A stretch of DNA of 7,946 nucleotides from SIG438 sp034117945 (GCA_034117945.1 JAXEOR010000019.1:1-7946), one strand, 5' to 3'; counted from the stretch's first letter, positions 1 through 6,513 are shown. Translations and numbers: made by a program. Notes: generated by a model from the letters alone, not told the origin.

Positions 1-50
1 AAGCTCCCTCATTTCGGAAAAAGAGAGGAAACACCAGGATCGTTGTATTT

Positions 51-79
51 ATTATACCATAGAATGGTATCTGCCGCAA
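51..79 (-). promoter_or_regulatory. Leftward sigma-A-type promoter for a gene beyond the left edge
   Basis: On the minus strand a -35 box TTGCGG (74-79) and a perfect -10 box TATAAT (51-56) are separated by exactly 17 bases, with TGG just before the -10 (extended -10). Transcription would begin near position 44 and leave the window on the left. The promoter lies downstream of the GH18 terminator, so it should start an independent unit. No start codon with a good ribosome binding site is visible in the remaining 44 bases, so the gene itself is outside. Confidence 0.65.
54..70. repeat. Perfect 7-bp inverted repeat inside the leftward promoter
   Basis: The arms ATACCAT (54-60) and ATGGTAT (64-70) are separated by three bases. 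The palindrome fills most of the -35/-10 spacer and overlaps the -10 box, a position where a bound protein would block or remodel polymerase binding. It may be an operator. Part of the symmetry is supplied by the extended -10 sequence itself, so chance is possible. Confidence 0.4.
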
Positions 80-93
80 CAGGTTTTTCAGAC

Positions 94-126
94 AAAAATG
101 CGCCGATTGCAAAGCATACCGGCGCA
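94..126 (-). terminator. Rho-independent terminator of the GH18 gene
   Basis: On the minus strand a perfect 7-bp outer stem (99-105 with 120-126, GC-rich) encloses a second 3-bp TGC/GCA stem. It is followed directly by five T residues (complement of 94-98). It lies about 40 bases past the stop of the GH18 gene and is oriented for it. A second, weaker hairpin of AAAGGG/CCCTTT type closer to the stop (about 143-169) lacks a following T run. Confidence 0.75.
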
Positions 127-167
127 CCGCTTCGGATTTTCAGAAAAGGGAGGCAAAAAAGCCCTTT

Positions 168-1841
168 CTAAGGCTGTTCGATCCGGCTGATCAAATAGGC
201 CATTTCCCCTCTTGTTAAATACTCCTCCGGCCGAAAGGTGCCGTCGGGGTATCCTGATATCACATTTTTCCCTGCCAGGGCGGTGATTTCCTCATAAGAC
301 CATCTCCCCGGCTGCACATCCGGAAAGGAGGAAACCTCTCCGGCATATTCCGCTCCGATCACCCGATACAGCAAAACGGTCAGCTCCTCTCTGGTAATTT
401 CCGCATCCGGCTGAAAGGTTCCGTCAGGATAACCGGAAATCAGCCCGCTTTTCGCCATTGCGCCGATTTGCCCTTCCGCCCAATGTCCGTTCGTATCAGA
501 AAAGGGACTTTCCTGATCGGACAAATCCAAAATTCTGGCACATACAGAGGCCGCCTGGGCTCTTGTCATGGCCTCCTCGGGGGCAAAGACGGTATGGCTG
601 ACGCCTACCATATATCCCCGCCCCGCCGCCGATAAAATAGCGTCGGAGGCAAAATGCCCGGCAATATCCTCAAAATACTTTCCGTTGAGCCACAGGGAAA
701 AATAATCCCATACATCCTTAGTTTCTTGCCCTAACGCCCAAGAGCCGGCACCCTTTAAGTCATATTTATCCACCAAGGCCAGCTTTTCCTTTAAGGAGCT
801 GCTGTTTTCGTACCAGATCACATAGCTTCCCGGTTTCAGCTTCTGGCCGTTAATCACCAGCTGATCCGCCTCGGTCAGGGTAAATTCCGCCTTCGGGCTG
901 CGAGCCGCCCGGTCATAGGTCACCTCCGCTCCATATCTGGCAATGATGGATTCTGCCCGCTCGCAGGAAACACCTAACCCCGAAACCGACCCGTCCTCAG
1001 ACCAGATCCGTCCAAAGAAAGGAAGTCCAAGCACAATTTTTTCAGAGGGAACCCGTTCCAAGGCATATTGGATTGACCGCTCCGCAAAGGACAGACTGGC
1101 CACAGGCCCCGCAGGCCCCCCTTGATAATGCTCATCATAGGCCATCAGAAATAAATGATCTGCAATTTTGCCTAAGGCCTCATAATCATAGGAGCCGTGC
1201 CAGCCCAGATTCCATCCATTGGGATTGGCTGCCACCGCCACAGAAACCTCCCGGTCGGCAGGCAGCTTTTCCCGCAGCAGCCGCACCAGATCGGTATAGG
1301 CATCACGGTACTGTTCAGAAACATTTTCAATGTCAACGTTAATACCGTCCAAATGATGGGTCATAATGATCTGCACCAGCTCCTCCGCCAAAGCCTGCCG
1401 GTTTTCCAGTGCCCCAATACCGGAGGAACGATCCCAGTGATTGCTGAGAAAGGGAACCACCTTCATTCCCTGCTGATGTACGCTTTCAATAAAGTCAGCG
1501 GAAATTGTCACATTTTTCAAATTTCCTTGAGCGTCCAGATTAAAATAGGAAGGAGAAATCACCCCCAAGGAGCCTTGGGATAAAGAAATATACTCCAGCT
1601 GCTGGCTGTGAGAGCCAAAAAAAACATAGCTCATGGCATAACGATCTGTTTTGGCTAAAATCTGCGATAAGGGAATGGTAACGGTGACCGCTCCCACCAA
1701 AACAATATTTCTGATCCGTTTAAATCCCCTACTGCGGGCTAAAAAATCCAGCGCCGTCTCGGTATCAAAATTTTGTACCTCCAGATAAAATACAACGTCA
1801 TAGGACTGATCCGGATTTTCAATCATCTCTGTACGAAACAT
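168..1841 (-). CDS. GH18 family glycosidase with three C-terminal SLH domains (YaaH-like, cell-wall-anchored)
   Basis: This protein of about 557 residues probably cleaves a beta-1,4-linked amino-sugar polymer (chitin- or peptidoglycan-like) outside the cell. Residues 70-385 form a GH18 barrel. The catalytic signature DGINVDIE is present, with acid Glu172 and supporting Asp165 and Asp170. The later LMAYDEH, GLPFFGR and GSWALG segments are typical of the YaaH/YdhD spore-lytic subgroup. Three SLH repeats follow (about 391-439, 445-495, 504-557) with GYPDGTF and TRxE motifs, which bind pyruvylated secondary wall polymer. The N-terminus is unusual: about 45 mostly polar residues precede a hydrophobic stretch (46-63) that could be a signal-anchor. 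ATG at 1841 is preferred because GGGG lies 8 bases upstream; a GTG directly before it at 1844 is the alternative. It ends at its own terminator. Exact substrate is not readable. Confidence 0.93.
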   Translation of the reverse strand: MFRTEMIENPDQSYDVVFYLEVQNFDTETALDFLARSRGFKRIRNIVLVGAVTVTIPLSQILAKTDRYAMSYVFFGSHSQQLEYISLSQGSLGVISPSYFNLDAQGNLKNVTISADFIESVHQQGMKVVPFLSNHWDRSSGIGALENRQALAEELVQIIMTHHLDGINVDIENVSEQYRDAYTDLVRLLREKLPADREVSVAVAANPNGWNLGWHGSYDYEALGKIADHLFLMAYDEHYQGGPAGPVASLSFAERSIQYALERVPSEKIVLGLPFFGRIWSEDGSVSGLGVSCERAESIIARYGAEVTYDRAARSPKAEFTLTEADQLVINGQKLKPGSYVIWYENSSSLKEKLALVDKYDLKGAGSWALGQETKDVWDYFSLWLNGKYFEDIAGHFASDAILSAAGRGYMVGVSHTVFAPEEAMTRAQAASVCARILDLSDQESPFSDTNGHWAEGQIGAMAKSGLISGYPDGTFQPDAEITREELTVLLYRVIGAEYAGEVSSFPDVQPGRWSYEEITALAGKNVISGYPDGTFRPEEYLTRGEMAYLISRIEQP

Positions 1842-1994
1842 CACTCACACCCCATCCTGATTGATCTGCCGGCTTTTACCCTGTTCAAAAAGACGGTAAA
1901 ATGCCTTTGCTGTTAGGATGGATATTTTTTGAAGATTTATACTTCTTTCCGGCTTCAATTTCTTTTTCCCCAAAAAGCCTTCCTTCACGCAAAC

Positions 1995-2029
1995 AAAAAA
2001 ATCGGCTTTTCCATTTAGAAAAAGCCGAT
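1995..2029 (-). terminator. Rho-independent terminator upstream of the GH18 gene
   Basis: A perfect 10-bp stem (2001-2010 with 2020-2029, arms ATCGGCTTTT/AAAAGCCGAT) has a 9-base loop and, read leftward, is followed by a run of T residues (complement of 1995-2000). It lies 158 bases past the phosphoesterase stop and 154 bases before the GH18 start. It can therefore end the araC-phosphoesterase operon and also any transcript started at the TATAAT box at 2107-2112. Whether it acts as a simple terminator or as an attenuator for the GH18 gene cannot be decided from sequence. Confidence 0.8.
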
Positions 2030-2112
2030 AAAAAAGGAGAGGTGACAGCAATAAAACTGTCTGTATGAAAAGGAGATAGTAACAACTCTTTTGTTACTAT
2101 GCCTTTATTATA
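2000..2112 (-). promoter_or_regulatory. Putative leader or small RNA unit: TATAAT box, palindrome, hairpins, terminator
   Basis: This lies within the 345-base gene-free stretch 1842-2186. Leftward it contains, in order, a perfect TATAAT (2107-2112), a perfect 10-bp inverted repeat starting at the expected +1 (2076-2100), a small 5-bp GACAG/CTGTC hairpin (2044-2061), and the terminator ending near 1995. A transcript from this box would be about 100 nt and richly folded. The -35 is poor at the normal spacing (ATCTTT at 17 bases), so the promoter is weak, activator-dependent or not real. No riboswitch or T-box signature is recognised. The remaining 1842-1994 stretch has a weak 7-bp inverted repeat (1874-1901) and no convincing promoter; I see no gene in the gap. 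Confidence 0.4.
2076..2100. repeat. Perfect 10-bp inverted repeat with 5-base centre, operator- or stem-loop-like
   Basis: The arms ATAGTAACAA (2076-2085) and TTGTTACTAT (2091-2100) match without error around CTCTT. The right end abuts the expected start site of the leftward TATAAT box. As DNA this is a good candidate operator for a dimeric repressor; as RNA it is a stable 5' stem-loop. It does not match CtsR, CIRCE, Rex (whose TTGTTAA arms face the other way) or a BlaI/CopY-type site. Confidence 0.65.
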
Positions 2113-2186
2113 CGGTGTAATCATGACGAAAAGATGAACAATTTATGAATTTTCAAAAAAGTTTTTCCGGCCAAAAGCCTGCTGCC

Positions 2187-3041
2187 TCACTTCTCTGTTT
2201 GTAAGGTAATCACCACCAGCTCCGGCCTGTTAAACAGTCTGGGAACAGAAACCGCATTCCCCAGGCCTCTGCTGACAATCATTGTTTGGCCATTTCTTTG
2301 ATATTTCCCGCCGCTGTACTCAGGAAACCAATCTCCGTGGGGAGAGCGCAGCCCTCCTACAAAGGGCAGTCTGATTTGGCCGCCGTGCATATGGCCGGAC
2401 AGGATTAGATCAAATACATCGTTCTGCAATAAATCCAGCATGTTGGCTCGGTGAAACAGCAAAATCCCAAAGCAGTCGGGCTGAAGCGCCAGGCTCTCTT
2501 CCGCCTGCTTTACCCTTTCCGCCGCCTGATCCCAGTCCCACACATCAGGATCGGAAATACCGTAAAGCATGATCTGCTGCCCGTCCTTCTCCAGTACGGT
2601 CTGTTGATTTTCTAAAAACCGGACAGCTCCTCCTTGCTCCCAATGCTCCTTCAGCTCAGAAAACCCCTCCGTCCACAAATCATGATTGCCGGACACCGCA
2701 TAAATCGGCAGCTTGCCGCCCCACTGCTGTAAAAAACGAAAGATCACATCCTCACTTTGGGCAATGCCGTTATCCACCAGATCCCCCGCCAGCACCATCA
2801 AATCTCCATTCTGTTCCGAAAGCAGTTCCTCCATCCGGGGCGAATCAACGGCAAACCCCTGAATATCCGCCAGCAGCAAAATACGGTATCCGTCAAAGGC
2901 CGGCGGTATTTCAGCGCTGCTCACGGTATAGTGCGTGACCTGCACGCTTTTGTTCTGCCAATCCAGAAATGCCGGAGCAAGCCGCAAAAGCGCCAGCAAC
3001 AGCAGCACTGTGATCAAAGCTGCGAGCAAAGCTTTTTTCAA
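2187..3041 (-). CDS. Membrane-anchored calcineurin-like metallophosphoesterase (YkuE/YaeI-type)
   Basis: A 284-residue protein of usual length for the family. Residues 4-26 form a hydrophobic N-terminal helix after two lysines, with no clear cleavage site and no twin-arginine motif, so the enzyme domain probably sits outside the membrane on a signal-anchor. Metal motifs in order are D59-I-Q61, GDLVD (86-90), GNHD (118-121), H197, and GHMHGGQ (216-222). The first motif is normally D-x-H; here the His is replaced by Gln (codon CAG), which may alter metal binding. Such D-x-Q variants exist in other metallophosphoesterases such as CPPED1. The start is TTG, chosen because a full AGGAGGAG site sits six bases upstream and the signal-anchor begins there. 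It is translated from the araC operon, 14 bases behind the regulator's stop. Possible substrates are phosphodiesters or lipid pyrophosphates; the true one is unknown. Confidence 0.9.
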   Translation of the reverse strand: MKKALLAALITVLLLLALLRLAPAFLDWQNKSVQVTHYTVSSAEIPPAFDGYRILLLADIQGFAVDSPRMEELLSEQNGDLMVLAGDLVDNGIAQSEDVIFRFLQQWGGKLPIYAVSGNHDLWTEGFSELKEHWEQGGAVRFLENQQTVLEKDGQQIMLYGISDPDVWDWDQAAERVKQAEESLALQPDCFGILLFHRANMLDLLQNDVFDLILSGHMHGGQIRLPFVGGLRSPHGDWFPEYSGGKYQRNGQTMIVSRGLGNAVSVPRLFNRPELVVITLQTEK

Positions 3042-3047
3042 CTCGTT

Positions 3048-3055
3048 CTCCTCCT
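3048..3055 (-). promoter_or_regulatory. Strong ribosome binding site fixing the TTG start
   Basis: Read leftward, AGGAGGAG lies six bases before TTG at 3041. It sits directly before the phosphoesterase start and just past the TAG stop of the AraC gene (3056-3058). The close packing indicates one transcript and possibly translational coupling. Confidence 0.8.
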
Positions 3056-3928
3056 CTACAGCAGAAACCTGGTTTTTTCATTCCGGTATTGCAGTGGCGT
3101 TTGCCCCACCTGCTGTTTGAACCTTCTGTTAAAATAGGATATGTTTTCAAACCCGCAGCCTAAGGCGATCTCTGCTACCGGCCGATCTGTTCCCGCCAGC
3201 ATGGTACAGGCTCGTTCAATCCGCAGCCGGTTGATATAATCAAACACTCCCGTCTGCATCACTTTTTTAAAATAGGTGGAAAAATAGGTGCGGTTCATAT
3301 GCACAAGGGATGCCAGCTGATCCAGAAAAAACTGTTCCTCTCCAAAATGCAGATTGATATATTCCAGCACCGGACGCAGCCGATTGTAGCTTTTTGCAGC
3401 GTCCCGCTGCTCCGGGGTGCTTTCATACTGATTCAAATTCCGATAAACCAGCCCCAAAAACTGCATCAAAATGGCCTTCACCATCATCTGATACCCCGTC
3501 TGCTTTTGCTGCATTTCCTCCTCCATCTCAAACAGCAACTTGCGCAGCCGATTCAAAACGCTTTCCTCCGCAGCCAGACAGTTGGAATAAGAAATATTTT
3601 TTGGAAAAAAGGGTTGGATATAGCGATAATCAAAGGCATGATTCTGGTCAATAATCGAAGGCTGAAACATAATCACAATAATTCTTAAATGATTGGTAGA
3701 CACCGCCTCATGAACCTCCAGGTTATTAATAAAGTAAAAAGAACCGGGAGAAAACTCCAGCCGCTTATCGTCAATCAGCAAAAATCCTTCCCCCTCCAGG
3801 CAGTAATTGATTTCCAGACAATCGTGAAAATGCAAACCGGTGGACCGGTCATCCTTGACGTCCGTTCGATAAAATTGAAATTCAAAATTCTGATCAAAGG
3901 GGACAAACATTTTTTTCAAAAATACCAT
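3056..3928 (-). CDS. AraC-family transcriptional regulator with cupin-like sensor domain
   Basis: A 290-residue DNA-binding regulator of full family length. Residues about 15-100 form a cupin-like N-terminal pocket with H33-x-H35 and E39 plus a later VHE, the arrangement used by many sugar-sensing AraC proteins. Residues about 190-286 hold the two helix-turn-helix motifs: the first around LDQLASLVHMNRTYFSTYFKK, the second around VAEIALGCGFENISYFNRRFK with the classic GQTPLQYR ending. It is the first gene of an operon with the metallophosphoesterase and may control that gene, itself, or the divergent clpE. The ligand cannot be read. The ATG at 3928 has GGAG touching it with no spacing; a TTG at codon 4 (3917-3919) has the same GGAG nine bases upstream and could be the true start, shortening the protein by three residues. 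Confidence 0.92.
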   Translation of the reverse strand: MVFLKKMFVPFDQNFEFQFYRTDVKDDRSTGLHFHDCLEINYCLEGEGFLLIDDKRLEFSPGSFYFINNLEVHEAVSTNHLRIIVIMFQPSIIDQNHAFDYRYIQPFFPKNISYSNCLAAEESVLNRLRKLLFEMEEEMQQKQTGYQMMVKAILMQFLGLVYRNLNQYESTPEQRDAAKSYNRLRPVLEYINLHFGEEQFFLDQLASLVHMNRTYFSTYFKKVMQTGVFDYINRLRIERACTMLAGTDRPVAEIALGCGFENISYFNRRFKQQVGQTPLQYRNEKTRFLL

Positions 3929-3977
3929 CTCCGATTCCTGACACGCTCTATCGCTTTACCCAACTTGCTGTAAATTA

Positions 3978-4006
3978 ATTATACTATAATTTCGGGTGTT
4001 TCACAA
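3978..4006 (-). promoter_or_regulatory. Promoter of the araC-phosphoesterase operon
   Basis: On the minus strand TTGTGA (4001-4006) and TATAAT (3978-3983) are 17 bases apart, an excellent housekeeping promoter. Transcription should start near 3971, leaving a leader of about 43 bases. The -35 lies 19 bases from the -35 of the rightward clpE promoter, so one bound protein could affect both. Confidence 0.75.
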
Positions 4007-4025
4007 GAGGATTTTAAAAAAACCC

Positions 4026-4053
4026 TTGCAACTTACAAAATTTATGGTATAAT
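4026..4053 (+). promoter_or_regulatory. Promoter of clpE
   Basis: TTGCAA (4026-4031) and TATAAT (4048-4053) are 16 bases apart, with a TGG extended -10 just upstream. Start is expected near 4060, giving a leader of about 85 bases. The leader contains an imperfect GC-rich hairpin at 4076-4094 with a GGAAA loop (CTCC 4079-4082 with GGAG 4088-4091). No GGTCAAA heptads of CtsR and no full CIRCE element for HrcA are seen between the genes. Confidence 0.75.
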
Positions 4054-4143
4054 AAACACAAGCATGTTTTTGGCGGGGCTCCGGAAAGGAGACCTCCTGC
4101 GTATGAAATGCCGAGTGCAATATAACAGAGAGGATGTGATAAC

Positions 4144-6411
4144 ATGTTGTGCTCACGCTGTCATAAAAACATAGCCGTTGTCTTTTTGTCGAAAGCAGAC
4201 GGAAATCAAATCACCAATGAAGGCTTGTGTCTTTCCTGCGCAAAGGAGCTGGGAATTAAGCCTGTAGAGCAAATGCTGTCTCAAATGAATATTGACGATC
4301 AGCAAATGGAAAGCATGATGGAAGAAATGAACGATATTCTTTCGGAAGAAAATATTTCCGAATTGGCCTCCGGAGGAAATCCTTTTGAAATGTTCGGCCA
4401 GTTTTTGTCCCGCTCTCCCAAGGATTCTCCCGAGGAAAGCCGTTCATCGGAAAATAAAAATACAAAGACCCAGACCAGCAAAAAGGTTCTCAAGAAAAAA
4501 AGAATGTTAGACACCTACGGAATTAATCTGACCAAAAAAGCAGCCGAGGGCGCCGTTGATCAGGTCATCAAACGGGAGGAGGAAATTGCCCGGGTCATTC
4601 GGATTTTAAATCGAAGAACCAAAAATAATCCTGTGCTGCTGGGGGATCCCGGCGTTGGGAAAAGTGCCATTGCAGAAGGCCTGGCTGTGCGGATTGCCGA
4701 AAAAAAGGTGCCCGCCATGTTGCTGAACTTTGAAGTTTATTTGCTGGACTTTACCGCTATCGTCGCCGGCACCCAATTTCGGGGGCAGTTTGAATCCCGG
4801 CTGAAAAATATTATTGAAGAGGCCAAAAGTCTGGGAAATATTATTTTGGTAATTGATGAGCTCCATAATATCATGGGTGCGGGAGACGCAGAAGGCGCCA
4901 TGAGCGCCGCAAATATTTTAAAGCCTGCCCTGGCTCGGGGAGAAATCCGTATTTTAGGTGCTACCACGCTGGATGAATACCGCAAGCACATTGAGAAGGA
5001 TTCTGCCCTGGAGCGCCGATTCCAGCCTGTGATTGTCAACGAGCCTTCCCAGGAGGATACGATTGAGATTTTACAGGGGATCAAGCATTATTACGAAGAA
5101 TTTCACCGGGTGGTGATCAGCGACGAGGTTGTTCGTGAGGCGGTGGATATGGCGGCCAGATATCTGCCGGAGCGGTTTTTTCCGGATAAGGCCATTGACT
5201 TGATTGATGAAGCCAGCTCTATGGTAAACCTAAAAAATCTGGCTCTGGTGGAATTAACAAAGTATAAAAACGAATTGAAAAAGGTATCGGAAGAAAAGGA
5301 ATCGGCCGTGTCCGCCGATTCCATTGAGGATTATCAAAAGGCGGCCGATTTGAAAATCAAAGAATGCCGCCTTCTGAGCAAAATTGAAGAACTGGAATCT
5401 AAAATGGAGAATGTTTATGTCACACGGGAGGATCTGGCCTGCGTTATTGAAAGCCGCACCGGTATTCCGGTTCAACAGCTGACTCAGGATCAGTCTGAAA
5501 AGCTGCTGCATCTGGAGGAAGCCCTCCACAGGAGAGTGATCGGTCAGAACGAGGCCGTCAACAGCGTGGCAAACGCAATCCGCCGCCACAGAGCCGGGCT
5601 GACTCGAAAGAAACGTCCTGTTTCCTTTATTTTTGTGGGCCCCACCGGAATCGGAAAAACAGAATTGGTCAAGGCTCTTACCGAGCAGTTATTTGATACG
5701 GAAGACGCATTGATCCGGGTGGATATGTCTGAATACATGGAAAAGCACTCTGTTTCTAAAATGATCGGCTCCCCTCCCGGATATGTAGGGTATGACGATG
5801 CCGGCCAGCTGACAGAAAAGGTGCGCCGCAGACCCTACAGTGTTATTTTATTGGATGAAGTGGAAAAAGCTCATGCGGATGTGCACAATATTCTGCTTCA
5901 AATTTTAGACGACGGCAAAATTACAGACAGTCACGGTAAAACCGTAGATTTCCGGAATACCGTGATTATTATGACCTCCAATGCAGGCTCCAATGAATCC
6001 GCAGGGATTTACGGATTTGGCACCAACCCTGACGGACGGGAGGAGCAGCGGGCAGAGCAGGGGTTAAAAAATATTTTCCGGCCTGAATTTTTAAATCGGG
6101 TGGATGAGATCATCTCCTTCCACAGCCTCACCCAGCATGAGATTTTTGAAATTGCTTCCCTGCAAATCCGGGAGCTGGTTCGTCAGGCTCTGGCAAGCGG
6201 GATTACATTGGATGTCAGCTCAGAGGTTGCCTCTTATGTAGCAGAAAAGGGCTACAGCCGAACCTATGGCGCACGGCCGATCCGCAGGGTCATTCAAAAG
6301 CAGCTGGAGGATCCTCTGGCCGCTATGATGATTCGGGGAGATGCCGGCAAGGGCGACGAGCTAACGGTTTTTGTGGAGGATCAAAAGCTGCAAATTACAA
6401 AAAAAGCATAA
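4144..6411 (+). CDS. clpE: ClpE-type ATP-dependent Clp protease ATPase subunit
   Basis: A 755-residue Hsp100 unfoldase that would thread damaged proteins into the ClpP peptidase in the cytoplasm. The N-terminus is a zinc finger (C3-x2-C6 and C29-x2-C32) followed by an acidic, Met-rich linker, as in ClpE; the double-repeat N domain of ClpC is absent. AAA+ module 1 has Walker A G167-S174, Walker B ending D238-E239, and pore-loop QFRG. A short UVR-like coiled-coil segment lies at about 395-430. Module 2 has Walker A G499-T506, pore loop GYVG, Walker B ending D571-E572, sensor 1 around T611-S-N613 and sensor 2 G709-A-R711. The tripeptide Y623-G-F fits the ClpP-docking loop. All key catalytic residues are present. 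The gene is monocistronic, with its own promoter and terminator, away from any ctsR/mcsA/mcsB genes. GAGG lies ten bases before the ATG. Confidence 0.95.
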   Translation: MLCSRCHKNIAVVFLSKADGNQITNEGLCLSCAKELGIKPVEQMLSQMNIDDQQMESMMEEMNDILSEENISELASGGNPFEMFGQFLSRSPKDSPEESRSSENKNTKTQTSKKVLKKKRMLDTYGINLTKKAAEGAVDQVIKREEEIARVIRILNRRTKNNPVLLGDPGVGKSAIAEGLAVRIAEKKVPAMLLNFEVYLLDFTAIVAGTQFRGQFESRLKNIIEEAKSLGNIILVIDELHNIMGAGDAEGAMSAANILKPALARGEIRILGATTLDEYRKHIEKDSALERRFQPVIVNEPSQEDTIEILQGIKHYYEEFHRVVISDEVVREAVDMAARYLPERFFPDKAIDLIDEASSMVNLKNLALVELTKYKNELKKVSEEKESAVSADSIEDYQKAADLKIKECRLLSKIEELESKMENVYVTREDLACVIESRTGIPVQQLTQDQSEKLLHLEEALHRRVIGQNEAVNSVANAIRRHRAGLTRKKRPVSFIFVGPTGIGKTELVKALTEQLFDTEDALIRVDMSEYMEKHSVSKMIGSPPGYVGYDDAGQLTEKVRRRPYSVILLDEVEKAHADVHNILLQILDDGKITDSHGKTVDFRNTVIIMTSNAGSNESAGIYGFGTNPDGREEQRAEQGLKNIFRPEFLNRVDEIISFHSLTQHEIFEIASLQIRELVRQALASGITLDVSSEVASYVAEKGYSRTYGARPIRRVIQKQLEDPLAAMMIRGDAGKGDELTVFVEDQKLQITKKA

Positions 6412-6419
6412 GCTACCAT

Positions 6420-6457
6420 GGAGCATAGCCACCTTTGGATATGCTCCTAATTTTTTT
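6420..6457 (+). terminator. Rho-independent terminator of clpE
   Basis: A perfect 8-bp stem GGAGCATA/TATGCTCC (6420-6427 with 6440-6447), with a further CCA/TGG pairing in the loop, is followed by TAA and seven T residues (6451-6457). It begins nine bases past the clpE stop and separates clpE from the sigma-factor operon. Confidence 0.9.
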
Positions 6458-6465
6458 AAAAAGTT

Positions 6466-6494
6466 TGTAACGAATTGTTATGACAGAAGTCTAA
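6466..6494 (+). promoter_or_regulatory. Putative ECF-sigma-dependent (autoregulatory) promoter
   Basis: TGTAAC (6466-6471) and GTCTAA (6489-6494) are 17 bases apart, directly ahead of the sigma gene. This has the AAC-type -35 and GTC-type -10 pattern typical of ECF promoters, and there is no TATAAT box in the interval. It implies that the sigma factor transcribes its own operon. The leader would be only about 15 bases, nearly all ribosome binding site. The assignment rests on pattern and position only. Confidence 0.5.
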
Positions 6495-6513
6495 TAGTTG
6501 ACAAGGAGGTGAG

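Noticed and set aside
428..520. Similar DNA segments inside the 3' half of the GH18 gene
   Set aside because: They encode the repeated GYPDGTF segments of SLH domains 2 and 3, so they are protein-domain repeats and not a separate DNA repeat.
943..1583. Three rightward reading frames on the opposite strand of the GH18 gene
   Set aside because: They are antisense shadows of a clearly conserved coding gene, with Pro/His/Gln-rich low-complexity translations.
1845..2124. Two short leftward reading frames of 68 and 79 codons between the GH18 and phosphoesterase genes
   Set aside because: They overlap each other in different frames and run across the terminator hairpin and palindrome. They lack good ribosome binding sites, and their sequences are Lys/Phe-rich with no recognisable domain.
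4039..4058. Fourteen bases around the clpE -10 box identical to those of the leftward promoter at the left edge
   Set aside because: The shared part is an extended -10 promoter with common flanking A/T bases, expected by convergence on housekeeping promoter consensus and not evidence of a shared operator.
4113..4121. GAGTGCAAT resembling half of a CIRCE (HrcA) element near clpE
   Set aside because: The matching TTAGCACTC half at the required spacing is absent.
6498..6503. TTGACA resembling a perfect -35 box ahead of the sigma factor
   Set aside because: It overlaps the ribosome binding site and has no -10 box at the proper distance before or within the gene start.
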